A stretch of DNA of 64,000 nt, taken from the NCBI RefSeq assembly GCF_004151485.1, contig NZ_SBFF01000002.1:310001-374000 (forward strand), written 5' to 3'. The position numbers and the translations under genes are program-made. The stretch is from Sphingosinicella sp. CPCC 101087 (GTDB lineage Bacteria; Pseudomonadota; Alphaproteobacteria; Sphingomonadales; Sphingomonadaceae). Position 1 is the first letter of the stretch; every line of letters starts with the position of its first letter. The notes under the pieces are model-generated. The model did no database searches. It worked only from the letters and a program-made list of their open reading frames with translations, and was not told the origin of the DNA. This document shows positions 27,057-35,535 of the stretch, in pieces.

Positions 27057-27101
27057 ATCAATCATGAGATGATCTCATAACTCTGTCGAGGAATGATTGA
27101 T
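27057..27101. promoter_or_regulatory. LysR operator region: nested palindromes between regulator and beta-lactamase
   Basis: A perfect 7-bp-arm palindrome ATGAGAT-G-ATCTCAT (27064-27078) contains a textbook T-N11-A LysR box (27065-27077). It is enclosed by a second, perfect 9-bp inverted repeat ATCAATCAT / ATGATTGAT (27057-27065 and 27093-27101). Two sites of different quality are typical of LysR activation and autoregulation sites. Position between the divergent genes fits control of both. Confidence 0.6.
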
Positions 27102-27169
27102 TGTCGCCGATGGAGGCCCGCGCCATTTTGCCTGAGCAGGTGGCCGACAATCTTCACGGGAGACGAGAC

Positions 27170-28075
27170 ATGCGATTCATCATGAGCCTGATTGGGGTCA
27201 CGCTGGCCGCCGCGGCGCCTGCGCAGGAGGTGGACGATCCGCTTGTACGCCCGATCGCACCCGAGCAGGCGAGCAAGTGGCTGACGCCGCAGCCACCAAC
27301 CCGTATCTTCGGCAACACTTATCTCGTCGGCTTCGGCGGGCTGAACGTCGCGCTGATCCGCACCAGCGCCGGGCTCATCCTCATCGACGGAGGTGTGCCG
27401 CAGGCGGTGCGGCGGATCGAGGACAATGTGCGAAGCCTCGGATTGGACCTGCGCGACATCAAGCTCATCCTGAGCACCGAGCCCCATTGGGATCACGCCG
27501 GCGGCATTGCTGCGCTCGAACGGGACACCGGTGCCACCGTGGTGGCGAGCGCGTCGGCGGCGCAGGTTCTTCGCACAGGGCGAAGCGGGCCGGACGATCC
27601 GCAGATGGCGTGGCTGGCGAGCTTTCCCCCGGTGCAGCGCGTTCGTGCCGTCCGGGACGGCGAGGCGTTGCGCCTGGGCGACGTCACCGTGACCGCCGTC
27701 GCAACTCCGGGCCACACACCCGGCTCGATGAGCTGGACCTGGCAGTCGTGCGAGGGGGAACGGTGCGCCCGGGTCGTGTTCGGCTCGAGCCTGAATCCGC
27801 TCGCCGCCGACCCTTACCGGTTCTCGGCACCGGTGAACCGCGCTCATCTCGCCGCCTTTCGCCATACTCTGGAACGTCTGCGTTCCCTCCCGTGCGACAT
27901 TCTGTTGACCTCTCATCCGGCCCAGTCCGACGGGGAGTCGAAGGTCGAGCAATTGCGGGAGCGGCCGGAACACAATCCCTTCTTCGATCCGCGGGCCTGC
28001 CGTGCTTATGCCGACGGGGCCGAGCGGAAGTTGGACGAGCGTCTGGCAGAGGAGGCGGCGGGTTCCACGCCATGA
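27170..28075 (+). CDS. Subclass B3 metallo-beta-lactamase, E116-type active site
   Basis: 301 residues with a signal peptide ending at about residue 18. The metallo-hydrolase fold is clear: L-I-D-G-G, then the metal motif E-P-H-W-D-H (Glu104, His106, Asp108, His109), G-H-T-P-G-S (His182), a B3-like F-G-S-S-L-N segment, and T-S-H-P (His249). In ordinary B3 enzymes the motif is H-x-H-x-D-H; the first His is Glu here, as in the minority group of B3 enzymes with an altered residue 116. Periplasmic hydrolysis of beta-lactams is expected but the substrate range may differ. ATG at 27170 with GGGAG seven bases upstream; divergent from an AmpR-type regulator. Confidence 0.85.
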   Translation: MRFIMSLIGVTLAAAAPAQEVDDPLVRPIAPEQASKWLTPQPPTRIFGNTYLVGFGGLNVALIRTSAGLILIDGGVPQAVRRIEDNVRSLGLDLRDIKLILSTEPHWDHAGGIAALERDTGATVVASASAAQVLRTGRSGPDDPQMAWLASFPPVQRVRAVRDGEALRLGDVTVTAVATPGHTPGSMSWTWQSCEGERCARVVFGSSLNPLAADPYRFSAPVNRAHLAAFRHTLERLRSLPCDILLTSHPAQSDGESKVEQLRERPEHNPFFDPRACRAYADGAERKLDERLAEEAAGSTP

Positions 28076-28085
28076 GCGAGGCGCA

Positions 28086-28116
28086 GGAGGCGCTGGCCCT
28101 GTCAGTGAGCGCCTCC
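28086..28116 (+). terminator. Possible hairpin terminator after the metallo-beta-lactamase gene
   Basis: A perfect 9-bp stem, GGAGGCGCT pairing with AGCGCCTCC, encloses a 13-base loop and lies 10 bases after the stop codon. No T-tract follows, so rho-independent termination is uncertain. Confidence 0.4.
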
Positions 28117-28273
28117 CTTGCCCCCTGCGTGAGCGTTGCCTTTGTCTTCGCGACGCAATGAACGCCCCGGCAGAGCCGACCATACCAAGGTGTTAGCGTG
28201 CGAGCCGAGCGTAGAATGAACGGGAGCACGAGGAAGGCTTATCCTCTCGCCATGATCAGGGAGGAGTTTCGCC

Positions 28274-29086
28274 ATGTCCAAGACCGTCATGCTCATCCAC
28301 GGCGCCTGGCTCAATTCTGCGAGCTGGGCGGGTTTCAAGGCGCGCTATGAGGCAAAGGGATTCACGGTCCTCGCGCCGGACTGGCCGCTCGATGACCGGC
28401 CGCCGGCGGAGCTTCGGGCTGCGCCGCATCCCGGGCTCGCCGGCAGCGGCCAACGTGCCATCGTCGATCATTACGAGCGGATGATCCGCGCCCTCGCCGA
28501 GGAGCCGATCTTGATCGGCCATTCGCTCGGTGGCGTTCTCGTCCAGCACCTGCTCGGCCGCGGTCTCGGTGTCGCCGGCGTTGCGATCGATCCCGCGCCG
28601 ACGCCTGGCGTGCCGCTCTATCCCCACGCCATCGTCTCGGCGCTTCCGGTTTTCCTCGATCCGCTGAGTTTCCGGCGACTGAAGACGATGTCGCGCCGTT
28701 ACTTCCGGCGCCGCTTCGCTCAATCCGTACCGCCGGAGCAGAGCGGCGCAGTCTACGACCGCTACATCGTGCCGACGGCAGGCAAGGTCTATTGGGACGG
28801 AATCGTCAATCCGCTCAGGATCCGCTGGGACAATCCCGATCGCGCGCCGCTGCTGCTGATCGGCGGGGGGAGGGATCTGATCGCCGATGCCGCCATGACA
28901 CGCGCCATCTACCGCAAGCAGAGCCGTGCTCCGTCGCGGACGGACTTGCGCATTTTCCCCGACCGCTCGCATTGGACCTGTCTCGAGCCCGGCTGGGAGC
29001 AGGTCGCCGATCTTGCGCTGGACTGGGCGGTGGACCATGCGCGTGTGCCGAAGGCCGTTCGGGCCGATCGGCCGATCGCGGCCTGA
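28274..29086 (+). CDS. Alpha/beta hydrolase
   Basis: 270 residues, cytosolic. Alpha/beta-hydrolase fold with an oxyanion-hole H-G-A-W, nucleophile elbow G-H-S-L-G-G, acid in G-G-G-R-D and base in R-S-H-W-T. Such proteins are esterases, lipases or hydrolases of unknown substrate. GGGAGGAG lies in front of the ATG at 28274. A cyclopropane-fatty-acid synthase follows about 100 bases on; a lipid-related substrate is conceivable but not shown. Confidence 0.83.
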   Translation: MSKTVMLIHGAWLNSASWAGFKARYEAKGFTVLAPDWPLDDRPPAELRAAPHPGLAGSGQRAIVDHYERMIRALAEEPILIGHSLGGVLVQHLLGRGLGVAGVAIDPAPTPGVPLYPHAIVSALPVFLDPLSFRRLKTMSRRYFRRRFAQSVPPEQSGAVYDRYIVPTAGKVYWDGIVNPLRIRWDNPDRAPLLLIGGGRDLIADAAMTRAIYRKQSRAPSRTDLRIFPDRSHWTCLEPGWEQVADLALDWAVDHARVPKAVRADRPIAA

Positions 29087-29185
29087 CGTGCGAGAGACGG
29101 GCGCCACAAGGCCGCCATGGTTCGGCCGTACGAGCGGGCGCGTCAGACAGGCGAATCGGATCCGCGAACCGGAAAGGACCAGATC

Positions 29186-30517
29186 GTGTGGATTCTCGAC
29201 AGGATGCTTCGGCGCTTCCTTCATCGTGGCGAGCTCACCATCGTCGATCATGACGGCAGCGTTCATCGGGTCGGGGCGCCCGCGGCCGGGATCGAGCCGG
29301 TTTCGATCCGCCTCACCGATGCGCGCGTTGCGCGCGAGATCGTGCGCAGCGTTCAACTCGGCACCGCCGAGGCTTACATGGATGGCCGCCTCCTGTTCGA
29401 GCGCGGCGACATATTGGCGCTGATACGGCTGGTCAGCGCGAATCGACGCTGGGAGGATGCGCCGCCGCCGCCGGAGTGGCGGAGGCGGCTGGGTGCCATC
29501 CGGGGCTATTTCGCGGCCCGCAATCACGAGGCCAGGGCGCGCCGCAACGTTGCGCACCATTACGACATCGGCAACCGGCTCTATGCCCTCTTCCTCGACG
29601 AGGACTGGCAATATAGCTGCGGCTACTTCACCGATCCGGCCAACGGGCTCGACCAGGCGCAGGCCGACAAGAAGGCGCACATCGCGGCCAAGCTATTCCT
29701 GCAGCCGGGTCAGAAGGTCCTCGACATCGGTTGTGGCTGGGGCGGAATGGCGCTCTATCTCCATCGGCACTACGACGTCGACGTGCTCGGCGTCACATTG
29801 TCGGAGGCGCAACTTCAGGTGGCGCGCGAACGCGCCGCCGCTGCAGGCGTCGCGGACCGGGTGCGGTTCGAGATGCTGGATTACCGAAACGTGACCGGTC
29901 AGTTCGACCGCATCGTCTCGGTCGGAATGTTCGAGCATGTCGGCGCCGCGCATTACGATGCCTTCTTCCGCCGGTGCGCCGAGCTTCTGGTGCCGCAGGG
30001 CGTGATGCTGCTGCACACGATCGGCCGCTTCGACCATCCCAAGTCCGGCGACCCCTTCGCCGACAAATATATCTTCCCCGGATATCATCTGCCCAATCTG
30101 TCGCAGATCATCCAGGCGAGCGAGCGCAGCCGCCTCATCGCCTCCGACGTCGAGACGCTCCGGCTCCATTACGCCCTGACTCTCGGCCATTGGCTGGATC
30201 GTACCCGCGCACACCGTGCGGACATCGTCGAAATGTATGACGAGCGCTTCTTCCGCATGTGGGAGGTCTATCTCGCGGCGGCGCTTGCGATGTTCGAGAC
30301 CGGGGCCGGCTGCGTATTTCAGGTTCAATATGTCCGCCACCGTGGCGCGCTGCCCATCACCCGCGACTATATGGAGGCCGAGGAGCGGCGGCTGCGCGCC
30401 GGCGCTCAGGCTATGCCTCCGATCGAGCTCGCACTTTCCGAGCCGGAGCCGGCGGCGGATATGCCCGGCCGGACCGACCTCCGCAGCGTCCCGGCCGAGA
30501 TACAGACGCCGCAATAA
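29186..30517 (+). CDS. Cyclopropane-fatty-acyl-phospholipid synthase family methyltransferase
   Basis: 443 residues. The SAM-binding site V-L-D-I-G-C-G-W-G-G is preceded by A-H-H-Y-D-I-G-N and E-D-W-Q-Y-S-C-G-Y-F, all hallmarks of CFA synthases, which add a methylene bridge to unsaturated membrane phospholipids. The N-terminal domain (about 1-110) matches the lipid-binding part. Start is placed at a GTG (29186) with AAAGGA upstream; an ATG at 29117 would add 23 residues that look less conserved. The protein works at the inner face of the membrane. Confidence 0.88.
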   Translation: MWILDRMLRRFLHRGELTIVDHDGSVHRVGAPAAGIEPVSIRLTDARVAREIVRSVQLGTAEAYMDGRLLFERGDILALIRLVSANRRWEDAPPPPEWRRRLGAIRGYFAARNHEARARRNVAHHYDIGNRLYALFLDEDWQYSCGYFTDPANGLDQAQADKKAHIAAKLFLQPGQKVLDIGCGWGGMALYLHRHYDVDVLGVTLSEAQLQVARERAAAAGVADRVRFEMLDYRNVTGQFDRIVSVGMFEHVGAAHYDAFFRRCAELLVPQGVMLLHTIGRFDHPKSGDPFADKYIFPGYHLPNLSQIIQASERSRLIASDVETLRLHYALTLGHWLDRTRAHRADIVEMYDERFFRMWEVYLAAALAMFETGAGCVFQVQYVRHRGALPITRDYMEAEERRLRAGAQAMPPIELALSEPEPAADMPGRTDLRSVPAEIQTPQ

Positions 30518-30912
30518 GCGGCCGCGAACAACCCTCGCCGGAATGATCGCCGCTCCACGCATGGGAGCGGAAGGCCGCGCGAATCGCACCGCACGGGCGA
30601 GGGCGCCGGACCGGGCGGCCAATGCGGTCGTCGACCTCCGATCGCCTTGCGGTTGCCCCCGCCGAGACCTACCTTCGATTCATGATGAAATTCTCCGTCG
30701 TCGGGCGGTTTCGGCTGCACGGGAGCAGCCTGATGTCGCGAACCTTGCCCTCGGTGCGCGGCTTCTAGCCGCCGCCGAGGGTCGCTCAGCCGGTCCGGTG
30801 CCAGACGCGCCACCTCGGGCTCCGTCGCCATAGGCGCGATGGCGCGCGGTAGCCGGGCCATTCCCGGACGATTCACGAAAGCGCGGGCCGACGGCCGGCG
30901 CGGGAGCATATC
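30518..30912. other. Intergenic stretch, no gene recognised
   Basis: Some 395 bases between the CFA synthase and the globin-like gene. Open frames exist on both strands but show only Arg/Pro-rich composition typical of GC-rich non-coding frames. No hairpin with a T-tract or clear promoter was seen. Confidence 0.4.
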
Positions 30913-31332
30913 ATGTCATTGGTCATCGACGAATCCGCCCGGACGATCCTCGCCCGGTCGCTTCCCCTGCTGCAGGCGAACAAGCACGCTATCGAAGAAG
31001 CCATGGAAGCCAGCTTCCGGACGGCTGGCGAGCGCGAGGAAGGCTTCGGGGACGCCGGGACCGCCGCTACCTCGCTCGTCGAGATGCTGATCGCCCAGGG
31101 GCGCCATCTGGCCGACACCGGTCGAACGAGCGGGGTCAAGGGGACGCTGGTCGCGCAGCGCGCGCTCGGAATCACCGGGCGCCATTATTCACGCTTCGGC
31201 GACGCGCTGGTGGCCGTCCTCGGGGACGTCCTCGGGCCCAACCTTCCTCATGAGGTGCGTTCGGTCTGGTGCGACGCCTTCTGGGTGATGGTCCGGGCCA
31301 TGACCGCATCCGAGGAAAAGGTCGAGGCCTGA
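30913..31332 (+). CDS. Globin-like protein, probable single-domain
   Basis: 139 residues, all-helical. The layout follows the globin domain of flavohemoglobin-like proteins: an N-terminal helix ending in L-P-L-L, a central helix before L-G-I-T-G-R-H-Y, and a C-terminal pair of helices (F-G-D-A-L-V-A-V-L-G-D-V-L-G, then W-C-D-A-F-W). The position where the proximal heme His is expected carries Gln82 instead, so heme binding is doubtful. Without a profile search the family call is tentative. It starts at an ATG shortly after GGGAGC. Confidence 0.5.
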   Translation: MSLVIDESARTILARSLPLLQANKHAIEEAMEASFRTAGEREEGFGDAGTAATSLVEMLIAQGRHLADTGRTSGVKGTLVAQRALGITGRHYSRFGDALVAVLGDVLGPNLPHEVRSVWCDAFWVMVRAMTASEEKVEA

Positions 31333-31473
31333 CGCGAGCCGCGGTTCGGCTTGGTGGCGGCCGACATATCCGATGTGCCGGAGCGCTTCGGTCGCGCAGG
31401 CTCCCAGAGCCGGTGGGCATGAGCGCGCGGATTCCGGACGTGGGGCGATCGCGGCTCGTGCCCGCGAGGCCCT

Positions 31474-31809
31474 CTAGCTGACGGCACGGCAGCGCATCGG
31501 CGTCATTCGACCGACGGTATAGGTCAGCGCCTGACCGCGCCCGCGTATCGAATGGGTCGACGATTCGTACCAGAAGCCGGTGAGCGCGCGGCGCCTCTGC
31601 AACTCGACCGGCGGCCCTCCGGGTGTGATGAGCCGCGCCCGGCCGCCCTCGAAGATTACCGTGAGGCGGGGACCTCGCTCGCAGACGTAGGTGACCCGGC
31701 CGGTCTTGGGCGCGGTGGCGCAACCTGCCGCGAGCAGTGCTCCGGCGGCCGCTGCCGCCGTCCACGCGCTGGGACGGAGCCGGCCTTCAGCCCACCGGAG
31801 CCCAGACAT
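31474..31809 (-). CDS. MliC-like lipoprotein (lysozyme inhibitor family)
   Basis: 111 residues. Lipobox L-L-A-A-G-C gives a lipoprotein. The mature part has Y-V-C-E-R-G near the start, a central F-W-Y-E-S and a final M-R-C, the two-cysteine pattern of the MliC/PliC beta-barrel fold. Family members protect the cell wall from c-type lysozyme. The ATG at 31809 has GGAGGAG upstream. It overlaps the META protein gene by 23 bases, so the pair is probably co-translated. Confidence 0.72.
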   Translation of the reverse strand: MSGLRWAEGRLRPSAWTAAAAAGALLAAGCATAPKTGRVTYVCERGPRLTVIFEGGRARLITPGGPPVELQRRRALTGFWYESSTHSIRGRGQALTYTVGRMTPMRCRAVS

Positions 31810-32233
31810 AGTCTCCTCCATCCATCATCAGATTGAGGTGAAGGCGGCCATCGGCGATCACGAACGTCCGCACGTTTGAGAGGTCCGCCGGAAGTCGTTC
31901 GATCTGCCCGGGCGGGCAGGCGGCCATCGTCGATGCGAGCGGCTGGATCGTAACCCTTCCTCTGGTCTGCGCGGCGTCCGGGGACGACCAGCTACCCGTG
32001 CCGCGATTGCAGGAAAGTTGCATCGACGCCGTGCCGTCGCGGGCCAGGAGCAAGGTATAGCTTTCCTCCGGCCCCGGTCGGACATTGCCGATCGCGTCCT
32101 TCGACGACTCGAAATGAACCAGGCGCCATTCCGTCCCGACCAGTGACGGGCCGGAAGGGGAGGGAGGCGTCGCGCAGCCAGGCTGCAGCAAGGCCGCCCC
32201 AGCCGCGACGAGCGAGATGACGTGCGCGCGCAT
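31787..32233 (-). CDS. META-domain lipoprotein
   Basis: 148 residues. Lipobox near L-Q-P-G-C at about residue 20 and the META-type core L-V-G-T-E-W-R-L-V, then A-S-M-Q-L-S-C-N-R-G-T-G-S-W and I-Q-P-L-A-S-T-M-A-A-C-P. META/HslJ domains occur in outer-membrane lipoproteins linked to heat or novobiocin tolerance; the exact role here is unknown. The gene follows the crystallin-like gene almost directly (stop at 32235) and runs into the MliC-like gene. Confidence 0.75.
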   Translation of the reverse strand: MRAHVISLVAAGAALLQPGCATPPSPSGPSLVGTEWRLVHFESSKDAIGNVRPGPEESYTLLLARDGTASMQLSCNRGTGSWSSPDAAQTRGRVTIQPLASTMAACPPGQIERLPADLSNVRTFVIADGRLHLNLMMDGGDYVWAPVG

Positions 32234-32234
32234 C

Positions 32235-32786
32235 TCAGAAGGCGGCCCGGGTACAGAGCAGATCGGCCAGGAAATTGCGCCCGCCCACCGTTTCCTGCCG
32301 GTGATAGCCGGCGCCGTTCCAGCCGCGCGACCGGCAGAAGGCGCGGGCACTGTCGGCCGCGCACGCTGCCGCGCCCGATGCGCAGGAGATGACGCGGCCC
32401 CGCCCGTCGCTGGGACGTGGGAAGAATTCGGCGCTCATGCCGCGCAGCGACTCGCCGCCGCCGGGCTCCGGCAGCATGATGGCCGTCGGGCGCGCGGACG
32501 CGACCGCCCAGCGGACATTCGCGACGTTCCGGGAAAGCCGATTGCAGGGGCCGCGAAATCGCGTGCGCGAGCACAGCTCCCATTGCTCGCCGGAGGCGAC
32601 ACGCGCGCTTCGAACCGCCCAAGGGACTCGCACGGTCTGCCGCTCGCCGCTGATGACGAACGTCTGTCCGCGAAAGCCGATCTGGCTGAACAGGATTACT
32701 TCGCCGCGATTCTGCGCCGGCACCGGGGTCGAAAGGAAACAGGTGCCTGCGGCGGCGGCACAAAGGGCAAGGGTCAGCTTCCGCAT
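32235..32786 (-). CDS. Exported beta/gamma-crystallin-like protein
   Basis: 183 residues with a signal peptide of about 28 residues ending P-A-Q. Two Greek-key-like units are suggested by V-I-L-F-S-Q-I-G-F-R-G and W-E-L-C-S-R-T-R-F-R-G, as in beta/gamma-crystallin domains, some of which bind calcium. A Cys-rich C-terminal region (six Cys) probably forms disulfides in the periplasm. First gene of a three-gene cluster with the META and MliC-like proteins. Start ATG 32786 follows GGAGGA. Confidence 0.68.
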   Translation of the reverse strand: MRKLTLALCAAAAGTCFLSTPVPAQNRGEVILFSQIGFRGQTFVISGERQTVRVPWAVRSARVASGEQWELCSRTRFRGPCNRLSRNVANVRWAVASARPTAIMLPEPGGGESLRGMSAEFFPRPSDGRGRVISCASGAAACAADSARAFCRSRGWNGAGYHRQETVGGRNFLADLLCTRAAF

Positions 32787-32962
32787 CTCTTCCTCCATCG
32801 CCGTGGCGTCCCCGGCTGCCCGTTACCGAGCGCGCGACCCATCGGCGGGCTGCCCCGCTTGCGCCTCCATCTCCCGAACGGGTGCGCCATGGCATCGGGG
32901 GAAACCCCGATTTGTCCGGCCGAGTATGCCGCTCGGCGCTGCCGGCCGAGCGCGGTGGTCCG

Positions 32963-33373
32963 TCAGACCGGTGGATCGACCGAGACGAGCGTCAGCAGGC
33001 GTTCGCCGCCATGACCGTCCGGCCAGGCGATGGACTGTCCGGCCGAGAGGCCGATCAGCGCCGCGCCCGCCTTCGTAAGCACCGAGATGGCGCCTTTCTC
33101 GATATCTGCCTCGTAAGGCAGGACGAGCTTCACGCGGTGGGTGCGGCCGGTGCTTTCGCTGATGAACTCGACGTCCGATCCGATCCGCACCGTGTCCGAC
33201 GGCAGCTGCCGCGACGCGACGATTTCCGCGCGGTCGATCTCCTCGAGAATGAGCCGGGACAGCTCCGGTGATTGCGGCTCGATCACCAAGGCGAGATCGG
33301 CGAGGAGGTCGGCCTCGGCGTCGACGAGGCGAATGGGCGGCTTTGCCGCAAGGCTGCCTGCGGGCAGGTTCAT
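32963..33373 (-). CDS. Rnk-like GreA/GreB C-terminal domain protein
   Basis: 136 residues: a short helical N-terminus and a C-terminal FKBP-like domain of the GreA/Rnk type (D-T-V-R-I-G-S-D-V-E-F, then L-V-L-P-Y-E-A-D, I-S-V-L-T-K-A-G-A-A-L-I-G-L). Rnk, the regulator of nucleoside diphosphate kinase, binds RNA polymerase but lacks the transcript-cleavage coiled coil. That role is inferred from the domain. The ATG has AAAGGAAC upstream. Confidence 0.8.
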   Translation of the reverse strand: MNLPAGSLAAKPPIRLVDAEADLLADLALVIEPQSPELSRLILEEIDRAEIVASRQLPSDTVRIGSDVEFISESTGRTHRVKLVLPYEADIEKGAISVLTKAGAALIGLSAGQSIAWPDGHGGERLLTLVSVDPPV

Positions 33374-33616
33374 GATATTGTTCCTTTTGGAAAAAGAGGC
33401 ACGTCCCGGCCGAACCCGTCGCTTGCCGGGGCGGCCTCGAAGAAGGATGCGGCTGACCCGGAACTCGATCGAGCGGGATCGAGCCCGGGCTAAAGGCGTG
33501 CGGGCAATTGCCCTGCGTGCGTGAAGAGGCGAGCCGCGCGCTTGTGCATGCGGTCAGCCTAGGGGCAGACGGCGGCAAGTCAAATATAGCCTAGGCCCGG
33601 AGGGGCGGATTCGGCC

Positions 33617-33991
33617 CTAGCGGCTTACCGTCTCCGCCTCCGGCTGCTCGCGGCATTCCAGGCGTTCCGCGAGCGCCTGGCGGACGCCGAGGGCCGCGGC
33701 CCGGGGCAGCATGTCCGGATGGCTCTCCAGATAGTCCGTCACCAGCTCGGCCGCCTGGCGATTGTTCAGCGGGGCCGGGCAGAGCAACGGCTCGGCGTCG
33801 CGCGAGCCTGCATAGAAGAGGCCGTCGAGAACGCCGGCGACGTACATCGAACATTGGCCGCCATTCGGGCGGCTGCAGATCTCGTAGAGCGACTGACCGG
33901 TGAAGAAGGCCGGGATAAGCGGCGGCTGGCCCGCGGCCTGGATGCCGAACAGGAGCAGCAGGGCAGTCGCGGTCATGAGGAGTCCATCCAT
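33617..33991 (-). CDS. Rap1a/Tai-like exported protein
   Basis: 124 residues with a signal peptide (T-A-L-L-L-L-F-G-I). The mature region F-F-T-G-Q-S-L-Y-E-I-C, Y-V-A-G-V-L-D-G and a late R-L-E-C fits the Rap1a/Tai immunity-protein fold, whose members neutralise type VI amidase effectors; most chromosomal stand-alone copies have no shown role. No effector gene is adjacent. Two starts are possible, 33991 and 33976. Confidence 0.65.
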   Translation of the reverse strand: MDGLLMTATALLLLFGIQAAGQPPLIPAFFTGQSLYEICSRPNGGQCSMYVAGVLDGLFYAGSRDAEPLLCPAPLNNRQAAELVTDYLESHPDMLPRAAALGVRQALAERLECREQPEAETVSR

Positions 33992-34265
33992 TGCCTTGGC
34001 GTCGCGCCGCGCGGCTGCGCGAGCGCGATCCCGGCGCGATAGTCGGCAGCGGCCGAAGGGAGGCGGCTGCCGGGCGGGGCGGGATCGCCGGGAAGACTAT
34101 CTTGGCCCGTGCCGCGGCGCAACCGGAGCCGGCCGCCTCGACAGGCCAAATCCTCGCCTGGCCTTGCTTTTCGAGGATGTGGAGTCCGGACTTGCCGTGG
34201 TTTGTGGATGGAAGGACTCCGATCGATCCTCGGGTGCAGCAGTCGACCCTCGTCCGAACGCCGGA

Positions 34266-35069
34266 TCAGGCGTTGCCGAGCAAGCGCCGGTGCGCTTCCT
34301 CCCAAGCCTCCGGGGTGGAGGCGGCGAGCAGGCCCGAACCGCGGCTCGCGGGCTGGTAAGCGGACCCGTCGGGCCGCACCGCTTTTCCACCCGCTTCCTC
34401 GAGGAAGAGCGCCCCGGCAGCATGGTCCCAGGGCAAGGTTCGCCAGTAGAAGACGAAGTCCCGCTCACCCAAAGCGAGCAACGGATAGTCGGCGCCCGCG
34501 CATTTGAGCATGGGCAGCAGCTCGCCGCCGGCTCTTGCCCGCCTCACCACCTCTTGCTCCATCGCCGCCGGCATGAAGCGACCGATCGATCCGCGCAGCG
34601 CCGTGCCCGGCCGATGCGGCGGCGCGACGAGGCGCTCTCCGCCAAGCCAGGCGCCGGCGCCGCGCTCGGCGCGGGCGAGGCGGCCGGAAAGCGGATCGAG
34701 CATCCAACCCGCCACCGTCGTCCCGTCGCGAAGCAGGGCGACCATGACCGCGAAAACCTCTTCGCCCGCGGCGAAGTTGGAGGTGCCGTCGAGCGGGTCG
34801 ACCAACCAGACCAACCCCTGATCCAGTCCCTCCATCAAGGCCGGATCGACGGCGCAGGCTTCCTCGCCGACGACGCGGGCGCCCTCGATCAGGCCGGCGA
34901 GGCCCGCCGTGAGGATCGCCTCGGAATCGCGGTCGGCGGCGGTGACGAGCTCGCCCGGAGACTTCTCCTCCACCTCATGTTCCGCGAGCAGACGAAAACG
35001 CGGCAGGATGGCGCGGTCGGCCGCTTCGCGCATCAGCGCTTCGACGCGCTCGAGGGGGTCACGGTTCAT
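34266..35069 (-). CDS. Inositol monophosphatase family protein
   Basis: 267 residues. Metal-dependent phosphatase motifs are present: V-G-E-E, W-L-V-D-P-L-D-G-T-S-N-F and W-D-H-A-A-G-A-L-F-L-E-E-A-G-G. The family removes phosphate from inositol, histidinol or PAP-like substrates; the substrate here is not clear. The ATG at 35069 is chosen as the first residue compatible with the family N-terminus; the frame upstream overlaps cueR. It is 79 bases downstream of cueR on the same strand, but its function seems unrelated to copper. Confidence 0.82.
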   Translation of the reverse strand: MNRDPLERVEALMREAADRAILPRFRLLAEHEVEEKSPGELVTAADRDSEAILTAGLAGLIEGARVVGEEACAVDPALMEGLDQGLVWLVDPLDGTSNFAAGEEVFAVMVALLRDGTTVAGWMLDPLSGRLARAERGAGAWLGGERLVAPPHRPGTALRGSIGRFMPAAMEQEVVRRARAGGELLPMLKCAGADYPLLALGERDFVFYWRTLPWDHAAGALFLEEAGGKAVRPDGSAYQPASRGSGLLAASTPEAWEEAHRRLLGNA

Positions 35070-35148
35070 GGCGCTGGTCTCGGCCTCCTCCGCATGGCGT
35101 GCCTGCTTGCAGGGCGGATTCCGGCTTGTCCATCCACGGCGTGCGTGA

Positions 35149-35535
35149 TCATTCGGAGGCGAGGCCGTCGAGGATCGGGCAGTCGGGCTTGTCGTCTCCA
35201 TGGCAGGCGTCGATCAGGCGGTTCAAGGTCCGCTCCATCTCGCGCAATTCAGCGATTTTCGACCGGATCTGGGCGAGATGGCGCTCTGCCGCCTCGCGCA
35301 CGTCCGCGCTCGAGCGCGTGCGATCCCGATACAGCGCGAGCAGGCGGCGGCACTCCTCGATGCTGAACCCAAGGGCACGCGCCCGGGCGACGAAGCGGAG
35401 TTCGTGTACGTCGCGCTCGGCATAATCGCGATAGTCATTGTCGCGCCTCGCCGGTGTCATCAGGCCTATCTGTTCATAATAGCGGATCGTCTTCGCCGGC
35501 AGGCCGGAGCGTCGCGACGCTTCGCCGATATTCAT
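35149..35535 (-). CDS. cueR: Copper-responsive MerR-type regulator CueR
   Basis: 128 residues. MerR helix-turn-helix ([22 protein letters not shown]) with a dimerisation helix and the Cu(I)-binding pair C-x7-C in the segment [10 protein letters not shown]. CueR activates copper export genes by bending promoters with a long spacer. The ATG overlaps the ATPase stop as ATGA, so both are made from one transcript. A matching operator lies upstream of the ATPase (37951-37974). Confidence 0.9.
   Translation of the reverse strand: MNIGEASRRSGLPAKTIRYYEQIGLMTPARRDNDYRDYAERDVHELRFVARARALGFSIEECRRLLALYRDRTRSSADVREAAERHLAQIRSKIAELREMERTLNRLIDACHGDDKPDCPILDGLASE

Noticed and set aside
27101-27169. Longer start of the metallo-beta-lactamase 23 codons upstream
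   Set aside because: It begins inside the LysR operator and would bury the signal peptide; the ATG at 27170 has a ribosome site.
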